A DNA stretch of 64,000 nucleotides from Salivita marina (GTDB taxonomy: Bacteria > Pseudomonadota > Gammaproteobacteria > Pseudomonadales > Azotimanducaceae), in contig JAYQNS010000002.1 in the NCBI GenBank assembly GCA_038144425.1, positions 806,001 to 870,000 of the forward strand, written 5' to 3'. This document shows positions 27,719 to 36,993 of the stretch, piece by piece. Every line of letters starts with the position of its first letter. Positions within the stretch are counted from its first letter, which is position 1. The position numbers and the translations under genes were made by a program. The notes below the pieces were generated by a model. It ran no database searches and was not told where the DNA came from. It saw only the letters and a program-made list of their open reading frames with translations.

Positions 27719-28480
27719 GTGTTTACCCACGCTATCACCCGTCCCCCCGCGCCGAGCTATGTTGACGGCATCACCACCGCGGATCTCGGGACGCCCAATT
27801 ATGCCCTGGCTTTGCAGCAGCATGCCGCATATGTCGACGCTTTGCGCGCCTGCGGCCTAGCCGTGACAGTCCTCGAGCCTGCGCCGGCCTTTCCCGACAG
27901 CTGTTTTGTGGAGGACACTGCGCTGCTCACGGGGAAGGTTGCCGTGGTCACCCGCCCCGGGGCGGACAGCCGGCGAGAAGAAGCAGCCTTGATGGAACCG
28001 GTGCTGACGGAGCGTTTTGCCGCCCTGGCGCGCATTGAAGCTCCGGGGACGCTCGATGCCGGTGACGTTATGATGGTGGGGAATTGCTTCTACATTGGCC
28101 TATCCGCCCGCACCAACGAGGCGGGGGCGGAGCAGCTGATCGCCATTCTTCGGGGCCACGGCTATGACGGGATCGCCGTGCCCATGGCGGAGATGCTGCA
28201 TTTGAAAACGGGTGTGAATAGCCTTGAGCGCAATCGTCTGCTGGTCACCGGGGAATTTTTGGGGGCGACGGTGTTTGAAGGCTTCGAGTGCATCGAGGTG
28301 CCTTCGGAGGAGGCCTACGCCGCCAATTCCCTCTGGATTAACGAAACGGTGCTGGTGCCGGCAGGCTTTCCCCGGGTGCTTGCCCAGGTGAAGGCGTTGG
28401 GCTACGCCACCCTTGAGGTTGCCGTTTCCGAGTTCCAGAAGATGGATGGGGGCCTCAGCTGCCTGTCTTTGCGTTACTGA
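27719..28480 (+). CDS. Dimethylarginine dimethylaminohydrolase-like amidinohydrolase (DDAH)
   Basis: 253 residues from GTG 27719, where the product begins FTHAITRPP as family members do; TTG 27677 would overlap the divergent YjiH gene. Catalytic features: DSCFVEDTALL, the His in MLHLKTGVNSL, and the nucleophilic Cys in MDGGLSCLSLRY. DDAH hydrolyses methylated arginines to citrulline plus methylamines; some homologues take arginine or other guanidines. It precedes the selenoprotein candidate by 27 bases and is probably co-transcribed with it. Confidence 0.85.
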   Translation: MFTHAITRPPAPSYVDGITTADLGTPNYALALQQHAAYVDALRACGLAVTVLEPAPAFPDSCFVEDTALLTGKVAVVTRPGADSRREEAALMEPVLTERFAALARIEAPGTLDAGDVMMVGNCFYIGLSARTNEAGAEQLIAILRGHGYDGIAVPMAEMLHLKTGVNSLERNRLLVTGEFLGATVFEGFECIEVPSEEAYAANSLWINETVLVPAGFPRVLAQVKALGYATLEVAVSEFQKMDGGLSCLSLRY

Positions 28481-28507
28481 ATCGATCACTGGTCTTAGGG
28501 AGGCACC

Positions 28508-29703
28508 ATGGTTCGCTTGCGTGATCTACCGGAATACGAGCGGGATCATTTGCTTTCGAAATGCGATCCCCCGCTGGGCCCACAGGTTTGGGTTGCGCCG
28601 AAGAGGCCGCTCGAGGCCCTACGCGTGGCTTTGCTACCACCGCAGGACTGCATTATCGGGATGCGGAGGCTTTTGAGGCGGCGGACGGCACCTTTCGGCC
28701 GATCGATGGGGAGGAGGACACGGCCGGGCTCGTGATGTCTCACAGCTCTGTCAACTTCGACAAGTCAGGCTTCGCTGAAGATGTGAACCTCGTTTTTCCC
28801 TTAGACCGTTTTAGGGAGCTTAGGGATGAGGGGGTGTTAGGGAGCCTTGCCTCCGTGCATTACAGCTTCATGGGGGCGGGGCTGGCGCCGACGGCCTTTG
28901 AGGCCGGGGCAATACAGGTGGCGGCGCTCCTCAAACGCGACCAGGTAGATGCGGTTTTCCTAACGCCGGTTTGACCCAACTGCACGCGCGCCGTGAGCGC
29001 GCTCAGTTACTACCTCGAACGGGAAGGGATCATGACCACCGGCATTAGCCTGGTGCGGGAGAACACCGCGAGCATGCGCCCGCCCCGGGCCCTCTGGGTA
29101 AGCTTTCCCCTTGGCCGTCCTCTCGGGAAGCCAGGTGATGTGGCCTTTCAGCATGAAGTGATCGCTGCGGCGCTCGGACTACTTGGCCGTCCTCGGGGGC
29201 CCGTGCTTGAAGATTTTCCAAGGGACGCACCGGTTGCCGCAGCTGCGGAGGGTGCGGCTTGCCCCCTCTCTTTCCCGAAGCAGGAGGGCTCTCCTACGTC
29301 TTGGGCCGCGCGACTTCGATCGGAGCACGCGTTCCTCGCTCCCTGGTACGCCCTGTCACTGCGGCGGAGGAAGGGTAGGACGCTGGTTGGCGTTTCGGGA
29401 GAGGCTCCCGAGGCGCTCCTTGAGGGACTCGCGACCTATCTTGATACGGGGAAAAAGCCCGAAGACATTAGGTGGTTAAAGCGGGCCGTGGAGGACCTCA
29501 AGGTCTGGGCGCTAGAAGCCATGACCGCACAACCGGGGGAATATGATCCTTCGGCTATGAATCGGAGTCTTTGGCAGGATACGGTCCTGGGCGCCGCAAT
29601 TCTCGCGTTTTACCACCAATTCCAGAATTCTGAGAAAGCCGGGGACCGTATGGTGGCGCGCATGCTCGCGCCCCGGGAAGCGGTGGCCCGGGAGAACGGC
29701 TAG
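28508..29703 (+). CDS. GrdB/PrdB-family reductase, candidate selenoprotein (in-frame UGA; one frameshift)
   Basis: Reconstructed as 398 residues. GGGAGG precedes ATG 28508. The first third reads to VAF/ATTAGLHYRD, where one missing T in a T run (28630-28632) breaks the frame. Downstream come SHSSVNFDKSGFAEDVNLVF and HYSFMGAGLAPTAFE, recognisable as the selenoprotein B/D-proline reductase family. At 28972-28974 an in-frame TGA falls exactly where the family has its redox Cys/Sec: VDAVFLTPV-U-PNCTRAVSALSYYLE. The frame stays open with conserved REGIMTTGISLV and PRALWVSFPLGRPLG to the stop at 29701. With a SECIS-like hairpin behind the UGA, Sec at about residue 156 in a U-x-x-C motif is the best reading. 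Otherwise two fragments (to 28974, and from GTG 28993) would be called. Substrate unknown. Confidence 0.75.
28975..29008 (+). promoter_or_regulatory. Candidate bacterial SECIS element
   Basis: Right after the UGA (28972-28974) the RNA can fold as AACUG (28978-28982) with CAGUU (29004-29008) and, inside, GCGCGC (28986-28991) with GCGCGC (28997-29002), leaving a 5-base loop CGUGA. The loop has G at its second position and begins 18 bases after the UGA. This fits the bSECIS pattern as I know it (apical loop 16-37 bases from UGA, 3-14 bases, G in the first two). It would recruit SelB. Confidence 0.7.
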
Positions 29704-29727
29704 GCAAGGGAAATTGGGGAGGGCAGG

Positions 29728-30578
29728 GTGAAGATTGAAGCTATAACGCCTGGATTCGCAGCGGACCTTGCGGGCGTTGACGTTCGTAGGCTGTCGGAGG
29801 GGGCTTTGAAGTTCTGTACGACGCCTGGCTGCGCTATGGGGTTCTTCGCCTCCGGGGGCAGGGCCTAGAAGAGTCCGATTTAGAAACCTTCAGCGCTCGC
29901 TTCGGCCCGCTAGAAGAGGTTCCCCTGGGGCGCTTGAGCGACGCCCAGCGCGCCAAGGTCAAGAATCGCTTCGTCACCCAGATCTCTAACATCGTCGTCA
30001 ATGGGAAGCCTATTGGGGGCTTGGGCAACGCCGAGGCCAGTTGGCACTCTGACATGACCTACGTGCCCACGCCGCCGCCCGCCAGCGTGTTGCTCGGAGT
30101 CGAAATTCCTCCCGCTGGGGGGGATACCTACTTCGCTGATCAGGCGGCGGCCCTCAAGGCTTTGCCGGCCCCCCTTCGGTCCCGCATCGAGACCCTCTCG
30201 ATTAAGCATGACGCGGCCCATACCAGCGTAGGGGAGCTCCGGAGAGGCTTTGAACCCTTCGACGATCCCCGGGATGCGCCGGGGGCCGTTCACCCCATGA
30301 TCCTAAGGCACGAGGAAACGGGTCGGCAGGCCCTATATCTGGGACGGCGGGAGTGGGCCTACGTGCCCGGGCTGTCCTTGGAAGCCAGCGAAGCGCTGCT
30401 CGACGAGCTTTGGAGCTATGCAATCCGGCCCGACGCTATCTTCCGCCAGCAGTGGAGGCCGGGGGATCTGATTATTTGGGACAATCGCCGGGTTCTGCAC
30501 CGTCGGGATGACTTTGACCCCCAAAGTAGACGGCTCATGAAGCGCTGCCAGGTGCTTAGGCGTCAAGCTGAGGCCTAG
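29728..30578 (+). CDS. TauD/TfdA-family Fe(II)/2-oxoglutarate dioxygenase (one frameshift)
   Basis: Reconstructed as 283 residues from GTG 29728, with GGGGAGGG upstream. The first 27 codons are in another frame: one base is missing near the T run 29805-29807, and restoring it gives EGAFEVLYDAWLRYGVLRLR. Metal ligands are visible: H-x-D in ASWHSDMTY and the distal His in RRVLHRRDDF, with the 2-oxoglutarate Arg in SRRLMKRCQV. Family members hydroxylate or cleave sulfonates, aryloxyacids, betaines and similar. It follows the selenoprotein candidate by 24 bases. Confidence 0.8.
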
Positions 30579-30592
30579 CGTTACCGGGAAGC

Positions 30593-32265
30593 CTAAAAAG
30601 TAGCTGTTAGGGTGCCCCCTTCCCGGGTTATCACCACCTCCTTCAACACCCGCTGTGTGTAGCCGGTCTCCGTCACCGTCGATAGGGCGAAGAACTGTGC
30701 CCGGGCCTCGGACGCGGTGAGGGTCAGGCGGAGCCAGCCCCGAGGGCCGTTATCCGTCCACAGCACTTCGGGGTTGTGAGCCGCGAGGCGCGCATCGATC
30801 TCCGCCCCCAGTTCTTTCCAAACTCCGCGAAATCCCCCGGGGACGTAATACCCGTGGTGCCGAGCTCCAGGCCGCGGGGCGCTCCGGCTATGTTGTGCAG
30901 TGCATTGAGCCAGAACGCGTGGCTGTCGCCCGTAAGCACGAGGGCGTCGGTGACGCCGGTTTCCGCGAGCAGGGCATAGAGCCGCTCCCGGGCCCAGGGA
31001 TAGCCATCCCAGGTGTCGAGATAGATGGGCAGATCTGCCTTGCCGAGGGCCGCCATGCCTTGCCATTGGCCGTGGGCCGGGTGCTCCGGGTTCTTGGCGA
31101 CGGCGTCAAAGCGCGCGTCGCTTAGGGATGGCACGTGCACCCGTCCCATGGGAATTTGATTGCCGAGGAGGCGCCAGGGCCGCTCCGCGGCCACGGCTTC
31201 GGAAAGGGCGTCCTTCAGAAAAGCTTCTTCCCGGGGCGGCATCATGGCTCGCCCGGGGGCGCCGAGAACCTCGCTGCGGAAGTGCTCGATGTCCTCCGCC
31301 GAGCTTTCAGCCGTCAGGTGGGCTCGGTAATCAATTTGCTCGGCGCGGCCCGTGTGGCGGGTTTCCAAGGTGACGAGGCTCGCCAACTTGCCGAAGCGGA
31401 AGTGGCGCCAGTAATCCGCCCGCCCCTCGGGGGAGGCTGCGTCGCGAAGGGGCATCCATTCGTAATAGGCCTGGAGCGAAGCTTCCCGGCGCGGCCCCCA
31501 GGGGCCTTCGGCGCCGGGCTGGTGGTTCTCCGCGCCCCCCATCCAAGGATTATTCGCCGATTCATGATCATCCCAGATCGCAATGAGGGGATGGGCCGCA
31601 TGCATCAGAAGGCTGCCGGCGTCGCTTTTGTACTGGCCGTGGCGCTGGCGGTAGTCCTCTAGGGTCACAATTTCCTTGGCCGGCGCATGAACGCGCCCAA
31701 GGGTTGCGCCGGTCTCGCCGCCGTAGCTGTCAGGGCCGTACTCGTAAAGGTAATCGCCGAGGTGGAGGACGAAGTCCACCTGCTCGTCTCGTGCGATGGC
31801 GTCATAGCCGTTGAAGTGTCCGAAGGGGTAGTTCGAACAGGAGGCGATGGCCAGCGTGAGCGTATCCAGAGCGCCCGTGGGGAGGGTGCGGGTTCGGCCG
31901 ATCATGGAAATCGCATCGCCCGCCACAAAGCGATAGTAGTAGGTGCGGCCCGGGGAAAGTCCCGTCGCCAGCACCTTGATCGTGAAGTCCCGCTCCGGCC
32001 CGGTCTCCTGGGTGCTGCTAAGGACCGGGCGTTGGAATGCCGCATCTTCTGCGAGCTCCCAGCGCACCGCGCGGACCCTGGCGCTGGGCTTAAGCCGGGT
32101 CCAGAGCACCACGGAGTCCTCCGTGGGATCGCCGCTGGCGACGCCGTGACCAAATACCCCGTGCGCCTTTTGGGCTGCGGCGAGGCTTCGGGCGCTCCAC
32201 CAGGGGAGGAGCGTTCCCGCAGCAAGCCCCTGCACGAGGGCCCGACGGGTAAGGGGTAGGGTCAT
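30593..32265 (-). CDS. phoD: PhoD-type alkaline phosphatase/phosphodiesterase, Tat-exported (one frameshift)
   Basis: Reconstructed as 557 residues. ATG 32265 has AGGAGGC at 6 bases; the N-terminus LTRRALVQGLAAGTLLPWW is a Tat signal (twin Arg). Domains: PhoD N-terminal (GVASGDPTEDSVVLWTR), then metal-ligand blocks LAIASCSNYPFG, LHLGDYLYEYG, IWDDHESANN and LTGDSHAFW. One base is missing in the T/A run at 30815-30817; restoring it links SPGDFAEFGK to ELGAEIDARLAAHNPEV. It is a secreted Ca/Fe phosphoesterase releasing phosphate from esters. It faces the TauD gene convergently. Confidence 0.85.
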
Positions 32266-32402
32266 GATTCGCCTCCTGCCTTGGGAGCGGCGCCGAGCTT
32301 GGTGTTGCCGGCGAGCATTTGCTAACGGGGCCAGCGTTGCATGGGCGGCACTTCTTGGGAAGTGCCTACCTGGGGGACGCCTGCGGCATTTTAGGATTTG
32401 TG

Positions 32403-32418
32403 ATGACAGCGCTGTCAT
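32403..32418. promoter_or_regulatory. 16-bp perfect palindrome upstream of gap (LacI-type operator candidate)
   Basis: ATGACAGCGCTGTCAT reads the same on both strands. The central CG within a dyad flanked by TGA/TCA resembles LacI-family sugar-regulator operators. It sits 71 bases before the GAPDH start in the region shared with divergent phoD. Confidence 0.45.
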
Positions 32419-32489
32419 TCTCAGCAATTATGAAGAGGGGTAGCCCCGCAGTTCAAGGAAGACAACACAGCCGCTCTGGAGGCGTCGCT

Positions 32490-33512
32490 ATGGGAAAGCC
32501 GAAAATTGCCATAAACGGGTTCGGTCGCATTGGCCGAACGATCCTTCGCATTGCCAAGCTTCGAGATCACTTCGATGTGGTCGCCGTGAATGACCTGGCG
32601 AGTGCGGACCAGCTCGCCTACGCCTTTAAGTACGACACGATCCACGGAGTGTTCCCGGGGGATGTCTCCGTCGAGGGAGAGCGCATCACCATCGCCGGGG
32701 ATCAGTTTCCCGTGCTCCAGGAGCGGGACCCCGCGCGCCTGCCCTGGGAGGCCCTAGGGGTGGATTACGTGGTGGAAAGCTCCGGGGTTTTCCGATCCCT
32801 TTCGGCGTTAGAGCAGCATTTGGAAGCGGGGGCCAAGCGCGTGGTGCTCACCGTGCCCTGCAAGGATCCCCTGGAAGCGACCCTCGTGATGGGGGTGAAC
32901 GATCATGTGGTGACGCCGGAGGCGCGGATCATTTCCAACGCCAGCTGCACCACCAACTGCGCGGCGCCGCTGGCCAAGGTGCTTCACGAAACGGTGGGCA
33001 TCAAGCGGGGGCTATTGAATACGGTCCACGCCTACACCTCGGATCAACGACTCATCGACGCGCCTCACAGCGACAAGCGTCGCTCTCGCAACGCCGCGTC
33101 GAATATCGTTCCCAGTTCCACAGGCGCAGCGAAAGCCATCGGACAGGTGCTTCCGGCGCTTTCGGGACGGCTCGATGGCCTCGCTATGCGCGTTCCCGTC
33201 CCCGACGGCAGCGTGGTGGATCTGACCGTTGAGGTGGAGTCGGACACAGCTGTGGAGGAGATCAACGCGGCGATGCGTACAGCTGCCGAGGGGCCTATGA
33301 AGGATATTCTGGCCTACTGCGACGAGCCCATCGTCAGCTCGGACATTATTGGCAATAGTCACTCCAGCATCTTCGATGCGGGCCTCACCCAGGTCATGCA
33401 AAAGCGCATGGTGAAGGTGATCAGTTGGTACGACAACGAGTGGGGCTACAGCACGCGGGTGGAGGAGCTGATTGGGCGCCTCGCTGCGATGGACGGCCTC
33501 GCGAGTTCCTAA
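32490..33512 (+). CDS. gap: Type I glyceraldehyde-3-phosphate dehydrogenase
   Basis: 340 residues. ATG 32490 has TGGAGG upstream; the frame extends further upstream without support. INGFGRIGR binds NAD; SNASCTTNCAAPLAKV holds the catalytic Cys; TSDQRLIDAPHSDKRRSRNA, then AASNIVPSSTGAAKA and ISWYDNEWGYSTRV complete the family pattern. It converts glyceraldehyde-3-phosphate to 1,3-bisphosphoglycerate in glycolysis or gluconeogenesis. It stands alone here, with no pgk or tkt neighbour, and a LacI-like palindrome lies in its leader. Confidence 0.93.
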   Translation: MGKPKIAINGFGRIGRTILRIAKLRDHFDVVAVNDLASADQLAYAFKYDTIHGVFPGDVSVEGERITIAGDQFPVLQERDPARLPWEALGVDYVVESSGVFRSLSALEQHLEAGAKRVVLTVPCKDPLEATLVMGVNDHVVTPEARIISNASCTTNCAAPLAKVLHETVGIKRGLLNTVHAYTSDQRLIDAPHSDKRRSRNAASNIVPSSTGAAKAIGQVLPALSGRLDGLAMRVPVPDGSVVDLTVEVESDTAVEEINAAMRTAAEGPMKDILAYCDEPIVSSDIIGNSHSSIFDAGLTQVMQKRMVKVISWYDNEWGYSTRVEELIGRLAAMDGLASS

Positions 33513-33572
33513 CCCCTGGTTTTTGGTCGGGGCTCGGCAGACAATCGGCCAGAGAGAGAAGGGGAGAGGATC

Positions 33573-34808
33573 ATGCGTAAGCGCAACGCAGCGGGGCGCC
33601 TTGCCCTTGCGCTCGCGGCTCTGGTCGCGGTCGCGCCTGCCCGAGCCGCGGTGGAAGATGGGCTCTTGGAGGCGCGGGTCGCTTCCTTTGAGAACGGGGT
33701 GGGCGCGGCGGTGACCTTCCGCAACTTCCATACCCTGTTTCACACGGAGCGCGTCGCGGCGGGGCCCCATCCTTGGGTGCTCGAGCGGACCCCGGTGGAT
33801 CTTTCGGCCCTTCGCTACGAGTTTGACGGCGGGTCTTACGACCTCGCCCACTTTCTTGAGCACAACCGAACCAATGCGCTGCTCGTCCTCAAGGACGGCA
33901 AGATCGTCCAAGAGATCTACCGAAATGGCGCCAACGAAGAGAGCCGGTTCATTTCCTTTTCCGTGGGCAAATCCCTGACCTCCTCCCTGCTGGGCCTGGC
34001 ATTGGCCCAGGGCGCCCTTCCGTCCCTCGATGCCCCCGTCACCACCTATGTGCCGAAGTTAAAGGGCACGGGCTATGACGGGGCTTCTGTGCGAGATCTG
34101 ATGCAGATGTCTTCCGGCGTTCACATGAACGAGGACTACGACATCCATTCCGAGGAGCCCAACCTTTTTGCTGAGGGGATTTATCAAAGCTGGTTCACCG
34201 AGGCCCTTCGCTTCTCAGACTTTGCGGCCACGCTGGATCGGGCCGCGCCCCCGGGGACGTTCTTCAACTACAACACCTTCGATACGCAGGTGCTGGGGTC
34301 GGTGCTGGAGGAGGCGACGGGGCAGCGCTTCAACGACTTCCTTGGGGAGACCCTGTGGGGGCCCCTGGGCATGGAATCGGATTTGCTCATGATCATGGAT
34401 AGCGCCGGAGATGACCGGGAAGCCCTGGCCGGGGGCGGCTATCTCATGACGCTCCGGGACTTTGGACGTTTCGGACAAATGATGCTGAACGGCGGTGTAG
34501 CTGATGGGCGTCGCATTCATCCTCATGCCTGGGTGGATGAGGCGACACAGGCTGATCCCGCCAGGCCCTTTCTCCAGGTAGGGGCGATTGATGACGGCGG
34601 CGTTCGGGTGGGCTACCAGCATCAGTGGTGGCTGTTTCCTAAGGGGGACTACAGCGCCGAGGGCGTCTTTGGCCAGTACATCTACGTGATGCCTCGGCAT
34701 AAGCTGGTGATCGTCAAACTCAGTTATTGGGAGGAAGCCTGGGTGGCGGAGAAGGCCCAGGAAAGCCTGGCCTTCTTCAACGCCCTGGGCGAATTTTTGG
34801 CCGACTAG
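33573..34808 (+). CDS. Exported serine hydrolase of the beta-lactamase (class C) family
   Basis: 411 residues: signal peptide (cleavage near ARA-AV), S-x-x-K nucleophile in FISFSVGKSLTSSL, the Tyr motif YNTFDTQVLGSVLEE (Y-x-N equivalent), and a C-terminal YQHQWWLFPKGDYSAEGVFG in place of the KTG region. Such proteins are esterases or amidases far more often than true beta-lactamases. AAGGGGAGAGGA precedes the start. It begins a run with a YdhR-like protein, a luciferase-like oxidoreductase and a GST. Confidence 0.82.
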   Translation: MRKRNAAGRLALALAALVAVAPARAAVEDGLLEARVASFENGVGAAVTFRNFHTLFHTERVAAGPHPWVLERTPVDLSALRYEFDGGSYDLAHFLEHNRTNALLVLKDGKIVQEIYRNGANEESRFISFSVGKSLTSSLLGLALAQGALPSLDAPVTTYVPKLKGTGYDGASVRDLMQMSSGVHMNEDYDIHSEEPNLFAEGIYQSWFTEALRFSDFAATLDRAAPPGTFFNYNTFDTQVLGSVLEEATGQRFNDFLGETLWGPLGMESDLLMIMDSAGDDREALAGGGYLMTLRDFGRFGQMMLNGGVADGRRIHPHAWVDEATQADPARPFLQVGAIDDGGVRVGYQHQWWLFPKGDYSAEGVFGQYIYVMPRHKLVIVKLSYWEEAWVAEKAQESLAFFNALGEFLAD

Positions 34809-34832
34809 GTCGGTCTTCAGGAGGATTAAAAG

Positions 34833-35138
34833 ATGGTGATTACGCTGGTGCAGATCCCTGGAGAAAAGCGAGATGTTGACGCCGCGATTACCGGCGGTCA
34901 GGCGTCCACGCCGACCTATCTTGGGCTTGACGGGTTGTTGATGAAGTACTATCTCAACGGTGATCAGGGCGGCGGGGGCGTCTACCTTTGGGCGTCCCGG
35001 GAGAAGGCAGAAGCGTGGTTCAATGACGACTGGTGGCCCATGATGGAAAACCGCTTTGGCGTTCGCCCCACGCTGACCTACTTCGATTCCCACGTGATCG
35101 TCGATAACGTGGTCGGAGAAGTGCGCATCGAGCGCTAG
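34833..35138 (+). CDS. YdhR-like small alpha/beta-barrel protein
   Basis: 101 residues: strand, helix, then GGGGVYLWASREKAEAWFNDDWWPMM, the pattern of the YdhR putative monooxygenase family in the dimeric alpha/beta-barrel superfamily. AGGAGGA stands 7 bases before ATG. Cytoplasmic; substrate unknown. Position between a serine hydrolase and a luciferase-like oxidoreductase suggests a small-molecule oxidation route. Confidence 0.65.
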   Translation: MVITLVQIPGEKRDVDAAITGGQASTPTYLGLDGLLMKYYLNGDQGGGGVYLWASREKAEAWFNDDWWPMMENRFGVRPTLTYFDSHVIVDNVVGEVRIER

Positions 35139-35152
35139 GCTTGGGGGAGAGC

Positions 35153-36193
35153 ATGCGGGTTGCCATCGAAATACCACGAGTGGAGCCGGGGCAGCTTCGT
35201 CTGCTCCGGGATTGGGTCACGCTTGCGGAGCGCCTGGGCGTTGCGTCCGCCTTTGCAGCGGAGGCCTGGTGGAGTGATGCGGTCACGCCCCTGGCCTATC
35301 TTGCAGCGCACACGGAACGCATTCAGCTGGGCACGGGCATTATGCAGGTCACCGCGCGTACGCCGGCCATGACCGCCATGACCGCACTGACGCTTAACGA
35401 TCTCACCGGTGGGCGCTTCATTCTCGGTCTTGGCGCCAGTGGGCCCCAGGTCGTGGAAGGGCTTCACGGCGTGCCCTTCAATCCAGCCTTAACGCGCCTT
35501 CGGGAAACGGTGGAGGTCTGTCGCATGATTTTCTCCGGGGAGAAGGTGGTCTACGAAGGTAAGACGATAAATCTTCCTCGCCCCGGCGGGCAGGGCAAGG
35601 CGCTGCGTATCGATCATGCGCCGGCCTCCATCCCGATCTATCTGGCAACCTTGGGTCCCAAGGCCCTGGCTTACACGGGCGCCGCGGCGGAAGGATGGCT
35701 CGGGACCTCGTTCTCCCCCGATTATCCCGAGGCCCATTTCGATCATCTCGAGGCCGGGGCTCGGGAAGCGGGACGGGATCTGGGGACGCTAGATCGCTGC
35801 GTATCGGCCCGGGTGAGTTTCGGCGACGATCTGGAGGTACTCCTGGAAGAGCGCCGTCCTGGGGTAGCCTTTACCCTTGGGGCCATGGGCTCGGGGGATA
35901 CGAACTTCTACGGTGAGGCCTTTCATCGTGCGGGCTTTGAATCTGTTGCTCGGGAAATTCAGACCCGCTGGATCGCAGGAGATCGCAAGGGCGCTGCGGC
36001 CCTCGTGCCCGATGAAATGATCACGGCCTTCCAGCTGCTCGGCGCCGATGCGGAGGTGAAGGCGCGCATCAAGGCGTACGAAACGGCGGGAGTGACCACC
36101 CTAAAGGTCGGGCTCGATGGGGCAGGCCCCCTGGGCCCGGCGCGCTTTGAGGCCCTCGAACGATTCATGGATCTGATTAAGGACAACGCATGA
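35153..36193 (+). CDS. Luciferase-like (LLM class) flavin/F420 oxidoreductase
   Basis: 346 residues from ATG 35153 (GGGGGAGA upstream). TIM-barrel luciferase-family features: WWSDAVTPLAYLAAHTERIQ, LGTGIMQVTARTPAMTAM, GRFILGLGASGPQVVEG and PIYLATLGPKALAYTGAAAEGW. Members oxidise small organics with FMNH2 or reduce and dehydrogenate with F420. The stop overlaps the GST start as ATGA, so the two are coupled. Confidence 0.82.
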   Translation: MRVAIEIPRVEPGQLRLLRDWVTLAERLGVASAFAAEAWWSDAVTPLAYLAAHTERIQLGTGIMQVTARTPAMTAMTALTLNDLTGGRFILGLGASGPQVVEGLHGVPFNPALTRLRETVEVCRMIFSGEKVVYEGKTINLPRPGGQGKALRIDHAPASIPIYLATLGPKALAYTGAAAEGWLGTSFSPDYPEAHFDHLEAGAREAGRDLGTLDRCVSARVSFGDDLEVLLEERRPGVAFTLGAMGSGDTNFYGEAFHRAGFESVAREIQTRWIAGDRKGAAALVPDEMITAFQLLGADAEVKARIKAYETAGVTTLKVGLDGAGPLGPARFEALERFMDLIKDNA

Positions 36194-36821
36194 AACTCTA
36201 TATGGTTCCTCTCGCGCCCAACCCGACAAAAATCATGCTTTACCTGAAGGAGCGAGAGCTGGCGGGGAATCCCCTGCCTGTGGAACAGATCGTGGTGAAT
36301 ACGGTAAAGGGTCGGCATAAGGAGCCCGAGCACCTGGCGCGGAATCCCTTTGGTACCGTCCCTACGCTTGAGCTCGATGATGGCGCCTTTATCAAGGAAT
36401 CCTTGGCGATCCTTGAGTACTTTGAGGACGCCTACCCAGAAGGCAACTTTCAAGCGGCTGCGGCGGAAGCGCGGGCTCACGCCCGGGATGTGGAGCGCAT
36501 TGTCGACGTGCGCCTCGCTGGTGCCATGGGTGCCTTTGGGCATGCGGTGAATTCCCCCTGGGCTATCCGAAGAACCCGGAGCAGGCGGAGAAGTGCCTTG
36601 CGACTATGCAGGCCCCTCTGGACTACCTTGAGGCGGGGCTCATCTCCGGCGGGCCCTGGCTTACCGGGGAGACGCTCGCGCTCGCCGACTTCACGCTGGC
36701 GGCCTCCCTGCAGTTTGTGCGCTTCGTTGAAGCTGATGTTCTTGGGGATCGCCCCGCGCTACGGGCTTGGGATGAGGCTTTCCGTGCCCGTCCCGCGAGT
36801 ACGGCCGTGCTGCGGTGGTAA
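36190..36821 (+). CDS. Glutathione S-transferase (one frameshift)
   Basis: Reconstructed as 210 residues. The N-terminal thioredoxin-like domain has the cis-Pro GTVPTLELDDG and KESLAILEYFEDAYP; the C-terminal helical domain has GGPWLTGETLALADFTLAA. The frame breaks at a C run (36554-36558); one more C gives LGYPKNPEQAEKCLA, matching GST helix alpha-4/5. It probably conjugates glutathione to an electrophile made in the same operon. ATGA overlap with the luciferase-like gene. Confidence 0.8.
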
Positions 36822-36856
36822 GAGGCTGCGCGCAGACCCCGGAAGTTTTGGGTTTT

Positions 36857-36883
36857 GCTAATTGTTATCATATAACAATTAGC
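36857..36883. promoter_or_regulatory. 27-bp AT-rich perfect palindrome (12-bp arms)
   Basis: Arms GCTAATTGTTAT (36857-36868) and ATAACAATTAGC (36872-36883) flank the spacer CAT. It stands in a 301-base region with no clear gene and is far more AT-rich than its surroundings. No T-tract follows, so a regulator-binding site (TetR/MarR/GntR size) is more likely than a terminator. Confidence 0.5.
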
Positions 36884-36993
36884 AGAGTTGCTGGCAGCAG
36901 CTTGCCCCTCAAAGACACCAGTGGACACTCCTAATGCTACCTAAGTTCCGCTTCGAACCTTTTATTAATCGAAGTTTTCCAAGGGTGAGCCTT

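Noticed and set aside
28993..29703. Separate gene starting at GTG 28993
   Set aside because: It has no ribosome site, starts within the SECIS-like loop, and its product is the C-terminal part of the GrdB/PrdB family in frame with the upstream piece.
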